A DNA stretch of 64,000 nucleotides from Brachycybe producta (GCA_036925085.1 JAUPFP010000006.1:7517984-7581983); one strand, 5' to 3'; shown: positions 33,840-45,774, counted from the stretch's first letter. Numbers and translations: made by a program. Notes: generated from the letters alone by a model not told the origin.

Positions 33840-35070
33840 ATGTTCGCCTTTTATTAATTAAACCCCAAAAACGAAAACATTTTTAAAACTTTGCACGTTT
33901 TATCAAAAAAAAAAAAACTAAATTTTGTAGAAGAAAAATTTAAAATAAACAAATAAACTTAATTTAATTAAATAAATTAAATAAGAAGGCCTACCGTGAG
34001 TCTATTGTTGGCTTCGAAGTCGTCGTCACCGAAAAAAGTCCTCCCAAAGAAAACGCAAAGGTCCTCCAAAGAAGACACAAACGCTGGTGACGACAATTTA
34101 CCGCTAAAAACAATTTTTTCGGAGTAATTGGCGACACGTCCTAACAGCACAAAGCCAGAAGCCAAAATGAAGGCGCGCTAACAACTTTTGTACCCTGTTG
34201 CGAGACTATTTTTCGCTAACAGCCAATTAGAACGGTTCATTTATGACGTCACATGACGTCAAATGACGATTTTCTACTAACCAATCACAATCATTACCTG
34301 TAATTCTATGAGGGTCAAGAATGGCTTCCAATTAAGGGGTGGTAAAAATGGGTGACCAAAAATGAGAATCTTTTTTTTTTGAGAAAAATAATCTCGAAAC
34401 GAACTTTTTCGGCGCATTGAAATCGCATTAAACTTTGTGTTTCAACTCAGAATTCTAGTGTCAAAAGTTTCTTTGAACATCGCGCTTTAACACTATACTA
34501 ATGCCAAAGTTTATTTTTAACGTTTTCATGGTTAATTTTAATAAATAAAAAAAGCCCTGACGATATTGTCATGAACTTTGTAGCCTCGAACCCAGCCAAT
34601 TCTTCTTGTTAGTTATTTGTGTAGCCATGCTGTCAATGACGATTTTGTTGGTTTGAAGCGAGGCTATATTCAAATTAGCGGCAAAAAGTTATTTTTAGTT
34701 CAACTTCCGGTTTAGACCTATTGAAGGCCCGCAAGAAGAGAATTTAGCCTCTAAACAGGGTTTAAACATGAAAAAACACCTGTTTTTATTGAATAAGCTA
34801 TAATAAGAGGCTTTATATTTGACCTTAGTCAATAAATTTGAGGTGAAAATCAAGTTTAAAGTTTCACTCTTGAATTAGACCCATAATTTTTGAGTAAATA
34901 AAAATCGACTAAACCCTAAAATAAAGAAAATTTCACAAATGAAAACAAATTAAGAACGGTAAATACAATTTTATTTCAAAAATAACAATAGCTTAACATC
35001 TTTTGGCTTAGATGTTTTATTATTATGGTTTATGAACAGCTGATTTGTCATCTCCGATTCATAAGCATAT
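33840..35070. other. Intergenic DNA, nothing recognised
   Basis: Paired TGACGTCACATGACGTCA words lie at about 34234-34262, and A/T runs are common. No coding frame with support. Confidence 0.4.
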
Positions 35071-35146
35071 TACAAGGTGAACGATACAGTCACTGCAATG
35101 TGGAGGGTAGCTTATGACGCCAGAAGAAAACTTAATATACATGTAT

Positions 35147-35361
35147 CAGTTACTATTTCGGGTAGACACACATGGCGGCATTTACGTTTAGATTATGATA
35201 AAATCATGACGCCATATTGGTTCACCCATCGTATTTGTTTTTTTAAAACGTATGAAACATTTTTAAAAAACAAATACGATGGGTGAACCAATATGGCGTC
35301 ATGATTTTATCATAATCTAAACGTAAATGCCGCCATGTGTGTCTTCCCGAAATAGTAACTG
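35147..35361. repeat. Long near-perfect inverted repeat, ~98-bp arms
   Basis: Left arm 35147-35244 and right arm about 35264-35361 are reverse complements with essentially one mismatch plus a T/A-run length difference, separated by about 20 nt. Arms begin CAGTTACTATTTCGGG. The 69-codon frame through the left arm is not a gene. Confidence 0.9.
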
Positions 35362-36229
35362 AATAGCGTCATCATGGCTCTGTTATGCCTATTCTGTTAG
35401 TCCGTCGACTGTTAAAAAACTTTCTTTTTATGGCCCTAGATGGCGGTAACGTGCTTAAAAATACGCGCCTATATCAAAACTATAGGCGGCTTCACGCCGC
35501 CTATTACATATTCGATTGATGTGAAACATCGCTTTGTTGTTTTTCAAAAGCTTGAAATAAGAAAATGTCAAGCGATATAAAGAGAGACGACATCGAAAAA
35601 CATAATTACTCCATAAGAAAATCCAAAAGAAAATCAAATAAAAATGAAACCTAATAAATATTCGTTCAATCCTATATGGCGGCAATAGGAATATACCCTT
35701 GGTTATTTGGTTATTTCAGAAAAGTTGGTTGAGACGCTGGCTCCATCTATTGCTTATTTTAAATAGCGTTCTAGTGTTACTTTGTTATATGCCATATATA
35801 ATAAACAATTATGTAAACTTAATTGCTTCAAATTTTCTATAGATCGTAGAAGGCCTAGTTTTTGCATATAGCCCAGTATACAAATCTTTGTACGACGGGT
35901 TTACTAGTATATATTCAGTAAATATGCCTATTCATTTGGGAAACAACATTTAGACTAAATTAAAAGTGGTTTATAAACTAGAAGAGTAAATGAATGACGA
36001 GGATGTTTTGCATACTTAAGCCTAAGGGACCACTTGGATATGTATACCACATTGCTTAGTGGAACACTGGGTTAAGAAGACCACAGAGCATACATGGGAA
36101 TGGGATTCCTGGGCTAAGTAGTCAACTAGACTTAGTTAAGAGGCTAGATACATCGTTTAGTTCAAAATTTCTCCGAATGTAGGCGCTGCGATCGTTGTTG
36201 ATTGAAACACGGTTTTTTAACGTTTTTTC

Positions 36230-36880
36230 TCCCGGTTCAAAGTCACATAATAATTAATAGAAAAATAATTTCGCGTGCTAACCTTATAAAAAGAAAACAT
36301 TGTGAAGCCAGTAGATTAATGCACGTAATAATTATTTTGTTATTGTTCTGAGTTGTTTTTAACGGGAGTTCTTCAAATGTTTGGGTGACGGTTTTTTGCT
36401 CCTATGGGACTTAACATGGAGTTAAAAAAACGTAAGATTTTAAATGTTATTTAAAAATAGAAAGTCCTTTTAAAATTTAGAAAAAGGAATAATCCTGAAG
36501 GCAGTAAACACATAAGTACGTGCTAATTTTTCTGATTGCTCTAAATCATTTTTAATCAGAGTTCTCTTAACTTTTGTTGGACGGTGTTTTAGTCCTATGG
36601 GACTTAACATAGAGTTTAAAAACGTACGATTTTAAACGTTATTAAAAAATAGAAGGACCTTTTCAAAATTTATAAAAAGGAAACATCGTGAAGCCAATAC
36701 ATGAATGTATGTGCTAATTATTTTGTTATTGTTCTAAATCAGTTTTAACGAGAGTTTTTCAAATGTTTGTGGGACGGTTTTTGATCCTGTGAAATTTAAC
36801 ATGGGGTTGAAAAAACGAACGACTTTGAACCTTGTTTAAAAATAGAAGGACCTTTTCAAAAATTATATAAATCGAGCACG
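36230..36880. repeat. Imperfect ~192-bp tandem repeat, about three units
   Basis: CCTATGGGACTTAACAT recurs at 36401 and 36594, and a decayed form at about 36785. Surrounding blocks (AAAATAGAAGGACCTTTT, TATTTTGTTATTGTTCT) repeat in the same order. Units are diverged, so the duplication is old. Confidence 0.75.
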
Positions 36881-37139
36881 TGAAGAACAATACTTTTTAT
36901 TGCATTTTTCTGACATCACAACCTTCATTTAAGGGTGGCGTAGTTGAAACGTTATTCACTTATTAGATACTTTAATTATATAATGGTTGACATCACTTTC
37001 GAATAGTGATTAATGGCAACGTACCATCAACAGCCTTAAAAGCGTCAAAAAATTGAAAGGTAACAAGGAAGAGGCCTACAACGGATCCAAAGACAATTGC
37101 AGACATGATGCGATTAAACGAAATGGATTAATTATATAT

Positions 37140-37705
37140 TGATCTTGCTAATATTAATTTCGCTTTAAAATCTCGTCTTTTTTAGCCCATGTTAAATTCC
37201 TATTTCAAAACTACATGGTTCAGGCAACTGTTTTGTTTTCTGCAACAAAAATTGTGCATTAAAAATTCAAATTGCAATATGTACATAACAATATTGCTCA
37301 TCTAGTGACAAGTTGGTAAAAATTTATAATTAGTTTTTCTATTTTTAATTTCATTTTAAAATCTCATATTTTTTTAGCTCATGTTAAATCCCATAGGCCA
37401 CAAAAGCTCCTAAATTTATACATTTTATAGGATCTAAATTTCCCCACTAACAATAAGTTTCATAATACCCTAAAATTTGACCACTAATTTGTATACAACT
37501 CAAATAACTCACCATTGTCGATCAAAAGTTGCACTTCCTTTTTTCAGTAGTGCATATTTATCAAAAAAAGAGTCGTTATTAAAATATAGCCACGTCTATC
37601 CATCGATAAGAGAAAAGATGGCGGACAAAAGTGTGTCAAAATTGAATTTTTTTGCCACAAGTTGACATCACAGCTACAGAAGCGCCTACATGCAAAGATT
37701 TTTTC
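37140..37705. repeat. Dispersed repeat, second copy of 19640-20180
   Basis: Same order of blocks as 19640-20180 with small indels, from the GTTAAATTCC tract to AGAAGCGCCTACATG. It lies just left of the TTGGCCCAAC element. Confidence 0.7.
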
Positions 37706-37829
37706 CCTGTAGGTCTTTAAAAATAGAATGACCTTTTCAAAATTTATATAAATTGAGCATTATATCTTTATGCCACTAGATGGCGTTTGCAACGGCACTA
37801 ATGCTCTGACGTTCTGTCAGTGCTAACTA

Positions 37830-39070
37830 TTATCCCAGGTAGCACAAATCATTGGCCCAACATTGGGCCAACATAGGCATTGTTGGCATTTGGTCGGCAT
37901 CGGCAATCAACATTGGCCCAATGTCGAACCAACTGTGGTTGGCCAACGGTGTGATTGAAAACATTGGGCCAACAATGTATTCCCAACATTGGTCAGAAAG
38001 CATACCATTGACCAACCACAGTTGTTTCAATGTTGGGCCAATACTGTTTTTCCAACGTTTGGCCAATGATGTATTCCCAACGTTGGCATGGTGTTGGAAA
38101 GCATCCCTTTAAAGTATGTTCATCCTTTTATTTCTCTCTGTTCATCCCTTTAAAATGTGTGTTCAACTATAATATAGTGTTCATCCAATTATATATGCAT
38201 TCTGTGTCGGGTTTTTTGAGACCTTTAATCTTTTTGCGCAATAAATTGGTCATATTTAATTTTTTACAGCATTGAATTCAAATTTCTTTTTATTTTAATT
38301 TTAGAGAAGTGATAGAGTGAGTAATGAAAAAAATATTGTTGTAACGGCAATAGGGTTTACAACCATTGGCCCAATGTTGGGGACTGTATTTTTTAATTGT
38401 TGGGCCAACATTAGCTATTTGTTCTCACATTACCGGTACTAACATTGAAAGGAAATTTTGTTGCACGGAGGGGAAAATGTGTTCGACAAAGAGTTTTGCA
38501 TGTATTTCAAGTGAGAACGCACACACGTGTGTTCTCATTTAAAATACATTCATGACGTGATGACACCACATTATGACATCCCTAATTAATCGCTTTATTT
38601 GAAACAAATATTAATTAGGGATGTTATCATGTGGTGCCCTAGGTAGCACAAGTTAGTTGCGTCAGCATTGAAGCACCATTGGCCTATTGTTGGCATAATT
38701 AGTTCAGCCAACATTACCATAACTTGTTGGGCCAGCAGTGCACCAACTTTGGCATGCCATTGGGCCAACATTGGCATAATTAGTTGGGCCAATGTTGGGG
38801 TTGTCCAAGTCAACCAACATTGGCCCAACGTAGGCTAAATGTCGTTTACAACGATTAGCACAACGTTTGGCCAACGGTTGTAAATGCCATTCAGCCAAAG
38901 TTGGGCCAACATCGGGCCAACAGTGTAAATGACATTCAGCCAACGTTGGGCCACCATTAGCTGACTTGGACAACCCCAATGTTGGCCCAACTCACTGGAC
39001 TAACAATGGGCCAACGACGCTCCAACGGTGCGCCAACGTTGGCCCAACTGATTTGTGCTACCTGGGATAA
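37830..39070. mobile_element. Element with TTATCCCAGGTAGCACAAAT TIRs and TTGGCCCAAC internal repeats
   Basis: Perfect 20-bp terminal inverted repeats (37830-37849 and 39051-39070) bound about 1.24 kb. The two flanks are packed with imperfect TTGGCCCAAC / GTTGGGCCAA repeats on both strands, while the middle (38110-38640) is ordinary AT-rich DNA. A second CTAGGTAGCACAAG-like start at about 38639 suggests a nested or composite copy. Low-complexity frames here are not genes. Confidence 0.7.
38495..38636. repeat. Two adjacent hairpins inside the 37.8-39.1 kb element
   Basis: First, TGTATTTCAAGTGAGAACGC pairs with GTGTTCTCATTTAAAATACA around ACACACGTGTGT. Second, CACCACATTATGACATCCC...AATTAAT pairs with ATTAATTAGGGATGTTATC...TGTGGTG. 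Confidence 0.65.
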
Positions 39071-39277
39071 CCTTTCACCACTAGTTGGTGGTATACTGTC
39101 TGTAATATAATATCTAAACCTATATTTATTTAAAAAGTTAACATTCTAGGATGAGCAATATCCCCTATCCGTATAGGTTCCCTTTATTCCGAAATCCCCG
39201 GCTTTTGACGGGCATGCTTCGAGTAGTTTTAATACATTTCCAATGTGGCGCTTGTCTGTAACGTTTTCAAATTATCT

Positions 39278-39283
39278 TTTATT
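39278..39283 (-). promoter_or_regulatory. Possible poly(A) signal of the Cys-module gene
   Basis: AATAAA on the minus strand about 130 nt after the TGA, the nearest such hexamer in a plausible position. Confidence 0.4.
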
Positions 39284-39414
39284 AAGTTTGGTACTTTTAT
39301 CTGTATCACAAGTTCGATTAATGCATGTTTGGTTATTTCAATTTAGAACGTTAAATAAAAATGTCTGGGCTCTTCCAGTATCTGTTTTAGTACAAATGAT
39401 TTAATTTTCAAGAC

Positions 39415-40460
39415 TCAGTGTTCTTCGTTAATTAGTTTGCCATACAGATCATAGTTAGCATAGTTGCTCTTGTTGATCATGCAGCAACAAATTTGTTTTT
39501 TTAAAATAAAAGTTGCTCGCCTATATTTCTTGTTTTTGCAAAAAGAAATACATTTGTCGCGTGAATCGATGAAGGGTTTAGTTTTCCTTTGATTTTGACG
39601 TTTTCCTGTTCGTTGAGGTTGTGTGTCTTGTCCAGTATTCGTTCGATCGTCATTTCCTAAGTTTCCATTAGATTCTTGGTTTTTCTGTTTTCTTAATCGT
39701 GGATTTGTAATGACTTCGCCATTTGTGTCATATAATTTAGTTTCATCACCATCGTGGCACGAACATGTTTTCTTTTTTACGTCAAAAATTGCATCTCCAA
39801 AGAATCGATTATAGATGCAATGACTTTGACAACAACTCTCAGTACTTATCGTTTTCCGTTTTTCATTGTTTTCCTTGGGAAAATGATTTTTATCAGGAAT
39901 AGAGTCATCATGACTATTGGTTGACTGCCGATTTGTAATGACTTCGCCATTTGTGTCATATAATTCAGTTTCATCGCCATCGTGGCACGAACATGTTTTC
40001 TTTTTTACGTCAAAAATTGCATCTCCAAAGAATCGATTGTAGATGCAATGACTTTGGCAACTTTTTTGATCACGGATCATTTCTTTTTCTTTATCTTTGT
40101 TATTGTCGAAAGAATTTTCGTGCGAATTTAAATCATCACGCCCACTGCCGTTAGACATAGAGTCATCCTGTTTGTTTTTGTTGCTGTTTTTGGTGTCCGA
40201 GTCAGTATGTTTTGTGTTGCCGTTGTCATTATTGGTTGGGGCTGTTTGTTTTGGTCTTCTTGATGCATGCAGTTCGGCTGCCTTTTCTAAAGCTTGTGTA
40301 TTTTGAAGATTGAATTTTTCGATACTTCCGTCATGATAAGTGCATTCACATTTTCGTGGAAATTCATCTAAAAGTACTTTTCCCGTCGCATCTCCGTGTT
40401 GGCAGAAATCTTGGCATTGAACGTTCAGTTTCTGCCCGATTGCACTGCTGATGTCCAAAG
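39415..40460 (-). CDS. Cys-module protein gene, exon 2
   Basis: Carries all four Cys modules and ends LINEEH-TGA. The uninterrupted 1-kb frame, the acceptor TTTCAG in matching phase, and conserved Cys spacing between modules support coding. The codons are AT-rich like the surroundings. Confidence 0.88.
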
Positions 40461-40968
40461 CTGAAACATGTTAAAAGAAAAATGAATAACTAGTTTTCTA
40501 TTGGAACATCATATTAAATATCATAATTTTGTTTCACTTAAAAATGTATTTTGGCTATTATGGCGGTCACACTGGCTATTTGTCACGCAAAAATCCGTGC
40601 AAGAAATAAGTCAGATATGGCTGTGAAACTTCCACAATTTCTTGCAAAAAAACACTGAAGATTAGCGTTTTCTGTAAGACGGTATTGCAAGAAACCACTA
40701 AGTCTTACAAGAAGAGTATCAGGGACACATTGCAGTAAATCTTGCTTTAAATATTGCCGATGTGATCGCCATTTAAGAGAAGTTAAGGAGAATTTTAATT
40801 TGACGAATATATTTTCGTCTAGAAATGAAAGCCGTTTATGATATTGAAATTGATGTTTGAAAAACTTCCCCGTTTCTTTTTTCATATCTTACCATTTACT
40901 GCTTTGAATTCGTCAAGTATTCCTAATGCAATCAGCAGTAGACCAGCAGTAAAAACGTTTCTGTACAT
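39415..40968 (-). CDS. Secreted protein with four C-x3-C...C-x-C modules, two exons
   Basis: Exon 1 is 40968-40893 and exon 2 is 40460-39415; donor AATG|GTAAGA and acceptor TTTCAG join in frame to 373 residues. Residues 1-22 or so (MYRNVFTAGLLLIALGIL...) look like a signal peptide. Four modules follow with Cys at 41/45/63/65, 160/164/182/184, 236/240/258/260 and 329/333/350/352, a constant C-x3-C-x17-C-x-C (x16 in the last). Each is followed by an acidic or polar strand with G and a Y/F. Modules 2 and 3 are almost identical (SHCIYNRFFGDAIFDVKKK). Linkers are rich in N, D, K, S and likely disordered. The pattern recalls the helix-strand disulfide core of cysteine-stabilised alpha-beta peptides, but with four rather than six or eight Cys; that is inference. 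I recognise no named family. Secretion and extracellular action are inferred from the signal peptide. Confidence 0.85.
40893..40968 (-). CDS. Cys-module protein gene, exon 1 (signal peptide)
   Basis: 25 codons plus one base, starting at the ATG at 40968-40966. It encodes a hydrophobic leader followed by DEFKAVN. A TTTCAG|GTAAAA stretch just 5' of the ATG could be an acceptor for an untranslated upstream exon. Confidence 0.8.
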
Positions 40969-41011
40969 TTTTGTTTTTTTACCTGAAACCAAAATCGTTT
41001 TATTAGGTTTA

Positions 41012-41200
41012 GCACAGTGATTTTCAAAGGGTGTGCCGCAGCCATGTCTTGTGCCATGGCTTTTTTTACGTGTGCCGAGAAAATATGGATGTATGGTTTT
41101 AATGTGGTAACAAATTAAACTTTTTTATTACACATATACTTTAAGCCAGTGGTTTCCAAAGGGTATACCTGTGGCACACTAGTGTGCCATGAGTTTTGCT
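41012..41200. mobile_element. Two hAT-like termini (CAGTGATTTTCAAAGG, CAGTGGTTTCCAAAGG)
   Basis: Two similar starts, about 41016 and 41147, each followed by a GTGTGCC/GTGGCAC motif. They look like left ends of two related non-autonomous hAT copies; right ends not identified. Confidence 0.45.
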
Positions 41201-41222
41201 AGGTGCAAGAAAAAAGGTGTGT

Positions 41223-42135
41223 TCCAGCTGGGACGATTTTTTGGGACTATTCTGACTGGGACGACACAAAGGGTTGGAGGCAGAGGCTAGCAGTGACGTG
41301 AAGGTACTAAAAAAAAGAATAAACAGACGAGCTGTTGAATAGCCTAAAAATATTATTGTGTATGTATTTGGAACGGAATGGAGCGCAAAAATGTGACGCG
41401 ACCCACACATGTCCACCCAGCACATATGTGTGTGACTTCTCATTGCTGGTCACTCTGATGGATGGCACACCCTGGTGCCCAGATGGCTCTAGAAGTGTCA
41501 TGGCCCGCGACACATGTAAAAGCTAGTAATTACAAGGAGAAAATTTGAAATTTTTCTAATTTTTTCATGGCTTGTGATAGATTATTATCTATCACAATTT
41601 AGAAAATATTCCCTGAAATTATTTGCATAATTCTAAGAAATTAGGTCCAAAAAAGGAAATATTTTGGGACCAGGGTCAATCCTTGGCCAGTTTGACCTGT
41701 GATTGAGCCCTGGTTGACAGTGGTTCTACCCAGAAGTCAAAAGAATAAAACTGCTGACACCTTGTACCACAATGCAATGTGATACATCATGGTGGTGACG
41801 TGTTCTTTCTGTAATGCTGTATGCAATGAATTGGCTGTGTGATTGTAACGAGAGCATAACTTCCATTCCTTCCAATTGTCCCTTAAAGTAGGGCCTATTC
41901 TTGTGTTTTTAAAATTAAATATGAGAGTACGTCACTTAAAACAATTTTAGGCCATTTGTAAATTTTTTTGCTCTCCAGTCTGCTTTTGTAATCCACTCCA
42001 ATTGCATATTGTTTTTGCTATTTACCTGCTCATTTGTATATATTTTTTTCTCGCTACGTCCACGTCACTGCTAGCCTCCACCACCAACCCTCAGCGTTTT
42101 TCAAGATAGAATTCGTCCCGAAAAATTGTTCCAGA
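41223..42135. repeat. Element bounded by ~75-bp inverted repeats
   Basis: TTCCAGCTGGGACGATTTTT...GAGGCTAGCAGTGACGTG (41223-41301) recurs inverted at about 42062-42135 with mismatches. A transposon with long subterminal repeats is likely; exact ends not found. Confidence 0.5.
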
Positions 42136-43097
42136 TGAAACATTTCTTGTCATTTTGTCTGATTAAAAAGTCGTTATAACAAAAGATTGCAAGAACCCTT
42201 TTGTTTAAACTGTTGAGAACGTTTGCTATCAATCCTTTTTTTTTCCGACTCATTGTATTCGGTTTAAAATGGCCCCTTATATACGCCTACCTATAGCTGT
42301 AAAACTTAAGAAATATTATTCACCAAGAAAGTAAATTATTTTCAGGATTATAATGCCAATAAAATGAATTCTGTAAATTTGTCTAATGCGCGACATAAAA
42401 TTTCCAGAGCAAATCTTTCAGCTATTAGCAGAAATTTATAACTAGAAAATGTTTTAAATTATAACTTATCAGTCTTACCTTTTTTTTAAAGAAAATTATT
42501 AAGTTTGTAACGAAAAATGCAATGCAAAAGCTACAACGGTTTATACCCCGACCTTTATAGTTTATATAGGCTTTGAAACAGTTTTGCTATAATTCAATTG
42601 GATTATTGGGAAGATGATCAGGTGGGAAATCTATCACGTGTGTTACTAACAACGTTTGCTTGTAATAGTCAAACATACGCCACTCAGATCCGGTTGTTTT
42701 CCATATATGGTAATACCCCGAGAAAGCCACGTGTAATTGGAAAGGTTAGAAACCAAAAGGAAATCCACAATGACTGAAAACCAAAGTCCGCGTTTCTCAG
42801 ACAAAAAAAAAATGTGCATGAAAATAGGATCAGAGTGAAAATGTATCACGTGTGGCGGCTATATGAGTTTAATCAATACGAATTCATATTCTAGAAAAAA
42901 ATTGGTAAACATATTTTGTAAACTTACAATTAACACCTTTGTAGCTGGCATCAAAGTAACCTTTTTGAAGTCTCACAAGTGTCAGCTCTACCGTAATAGC
43001 CCTATTGCTTTAGTATGGGCACTTGGCTTTCACAAAAGAATTATGTCTTTTAAAAATAAATATCTACTTTCCTTAGAAACTATTATAGTTAGTGATA

Positions 43098-43720
43098 TTG
43101 TAACGAACCACCTTGTGGTGGATAAAATATACCAAAAAGCGGTTGGCTAAGCCACTTATTTTACCCTGGTTCGGGAGGAAGGGAACAAATTAATCCCTTT
43201 TCCTATTCCTCACAAGTTCTTCCTTGTTGAACTTTTACAGTAAAATGGATCTTTTAGCTGTCTGCTACCCCTCGGGCTTTCGCCCGTTAAAAGCTAGTTG
43301 ATCGTGCTGTCCCTTGAAGTTGCATCTAGAAATGTTGATCCGGGTTTCACCCGGATTGAAGATTCGAGATGAAGATGATTTGAGAACTTTCGTTCTATCC
43401 ATTAAGTATAAAAGATTAGACTTGGTAATTTTAAAGCATAACATTCGTTTATTTACAGTTCTATTCCTTGAGGTCTATCCCAAATTGGGCATAGATTCTC
43501 TATTTACAGAATGCTTGTTTTATACAAAAATACACGGCCTTTTATACCCAAAAAGAGGATACTGAGAACCATTTCTCAGTATTCTCTGATTGGGTAAAAT
43601 CGAAATGAAAAACCTAACTGGCCAATCAATTTGATTGACCAGTGGTCACCAAAATATAGAAAGATGATTCATTCTATAAAAACAATAATTTTCCAAGAAA
43701 AATACAACCCCATTGACTTA
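43098..43720 (+). other. Unclassified repeat-like stretch starting TGTAACGAACCACC
   Basis: GC is higher than in the surroundings. It has a short palindrome (ACCACCTTGTGGTGG), a stem TCGGGCTTTCGCCCG, another ATCCGGGTTTCACCCGGAT and a TATAAAAG at about 43406. A solo LTR was considered (TG start, TATA box), but no CA end with a matching target duplication was found. Confidence 0.3.
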
Positions 43721-44599
43721 ATGCTACTGCTTATCAGCATGATCTTTTTGTATTAAGGGGTGGGACTGGGAGAGAAAGCGACCCAAGACCCAAAAGGTGA
43801 CCCAAGACAGGATATTGGCAACATCAGCTGAGAGAACTAGGTCAATCCTCTGTACATCAGTACAGAGGGTTGACAAAGTTCCAGGCCAATTCAAAACAAA
43901 AACAAACGATCCACAAAAAACTAAGTGAGCCAGGAGCGCTCCTGGACTGATCGTTTCAATATTGCTAGGTTTTTTTCTGATGATATATTTCAAAATTAAC
44001 TTTTTATGACAGTTGAAAAAAGACGAAAATAATAAGCATATGAAATGTTGATACAAAAACACCTCAAAACTGTACAATAAAATCATAAAAATGTTTTATT
44101 TTTTGAGATACTGCTGCCATGAAACAAACTTTTAGCATAATCTTCTACAAGTTTCTAAACAATTAGAATTTTATGATAATGTTGAGAACCTGAAAAAAGT
44201 TTTAGTGACGTTTATGCGCCAGGAAACAACTCTCTAGCCTATAGTTACACAAAACCACAGTTGGCATGCAGGCAGCTACAACATGTGAGCATAGATAGAT
44301 AAAGGGCAGTAATGCTGAAGAAAAGAATACTTAATACATCCAATATTAATAAAAAAAAGCCACAAGAATCGGGACTGAAAACTTTAATTTCGGATCTTGT
44401 ATTTCACTTGGTACTGTTTAATGTGTATTTTTAATTAATAATATTTTTTGTTGCTGTTGTAACATTGGGAATCCAGGATGTGGGATGTTCAATCATTTCA
44501 GGATGTAGTTGTTGAATGTAGTGACGTTACACTTACAACTAAACTTAAAAAAAAACGTTAAGTATATTCTGAATAGGTGGGAAGTTAGTAACAGCAAAA

Positions 44600-45160
44600 G
44601 TGCACCTGCAGATATTGAGGGCTGTTACACGGTATACTACTTATCCCGATAGAAGTGTCGATATACGCTCGTTAGTCCTCCTACGAATGCGGGATGAGCA
44701 CGACACGAGCCTAAGCCAAAATATTGTTCGAGGTTTTTCAATAGAACTGTTTACATTGACACCAAGCTCGTCCGTTTCATAGATGGGTCTCGCTCAACTA
44801 TATTTTTTTGTGGAATCTGTTTCAGTTCCTACTCGATGTGCACGATTTTTAGAACGAAGAACTTAACAGTATCCTTTTATCTAAACGATTAAGTCACGAA
44901 TCGTTCTAAAGTCTTTGCCCGGTCTCGTCCCTGCCTCCCGACGTGCATTCATAAATAGAAAAGCTTTTCTCGTCCTATAGTCGTTACGTACTTGTATAAA
45001 TTGACAATTAGGTCTGGATCCTCCTGCTTACGAAGACATATATCGACAATTCTAGTGGTATTAGTGGTGCTGTGTAATGTGCCTCGTTGTAGAATATACG
45101 GATGCAGGTTGTTGCTTACGAAGAACACTTTTGTTTCTCTCTCCATATGTTCACCGTGCT
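44600..45160 (-). other. Coding-like, GC-richer stretch of unknown nature
   Basis: Less AT-rich than its flanks. On the minus strand two overlapping frames are open: one gives NNLHPYILQRGTLHSTTN and on to REKLFYL, the other RNDYRTRKAFLFMNARREAG and on to FRTIRDLIV. A plus-strand frame of 60 codons also exists. It may be a decayed transposon or virus-like gene with a frameshift, or an exon. No family recognised. Confidence 0.3.
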
Positions 45161-45774
45161 AAGAGGATATAATGTTTAAATATATTTTATTTTGCTCACA
45201 CACAACTTCTAAAGCAGAATTGTTTCCCACTTTTCAAGTTTTTCTTGTTACCAGGGCCATTGAAGTGTAAGCTTAAACAGAATTAAATATCGTTTTTTTA
45301 ATACAGTATTTCTTATGTCCAGCCAACATTTATAGAAATTCTAAACATCATAGTTTCCTAAATTCTCGCATGAGCAAAAACCTGTCTTCCCGTCTTCAAA
45401 ACTAGAATGATTTGTTTATTGTCTAACATTTTGCAATAACATCATTCATGATCTGTATATACAGTTTTAATACAAATCCTGGAGGAGAAGTCATTGTCAA
45501 GCACAACCATAAATAAATAATACTTCTGGGGGTGCAAACAAATTTACGTCATTTAATCAAACTTTAAATAGGACCCACCACTATCATGAAAAAAAGAATA
45601 TAGGCCCCCCCCTCCCAAAATGCTATATTTGTGAACGTTTTTATATTTGTCTGAAGACGCCATAACTCGCAAAAGGATTGACATATCGAGCTGAAATTTT
45701 CACGGCCAATTTCTAGATCAATGCAACATATTTTAAGCTGCTTCGTCGTTCCCTTCACGAATTATGGGCATATC

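Noticed and set aside
37830-38979. Frames rich in W, A, N, P across the TTGGCCCAAC element
   Set aside because: They are reading frames through a repetitive palindromic unit on both strands.
43098-43720. Solo LTR beginning TGTAACG
   Set aside because: A TATA-like box is present, but no CA terminus with a matching 4-6-bp target duplication was found.
43724-44086. 120-codon minus-strand frame
   Set aside because: It runs through several palindromes (CTCTGTACTGATGTACAGAG, AGGAGCGCTCCT) and has no recognisable domain or splice context; probably repeat DNA.
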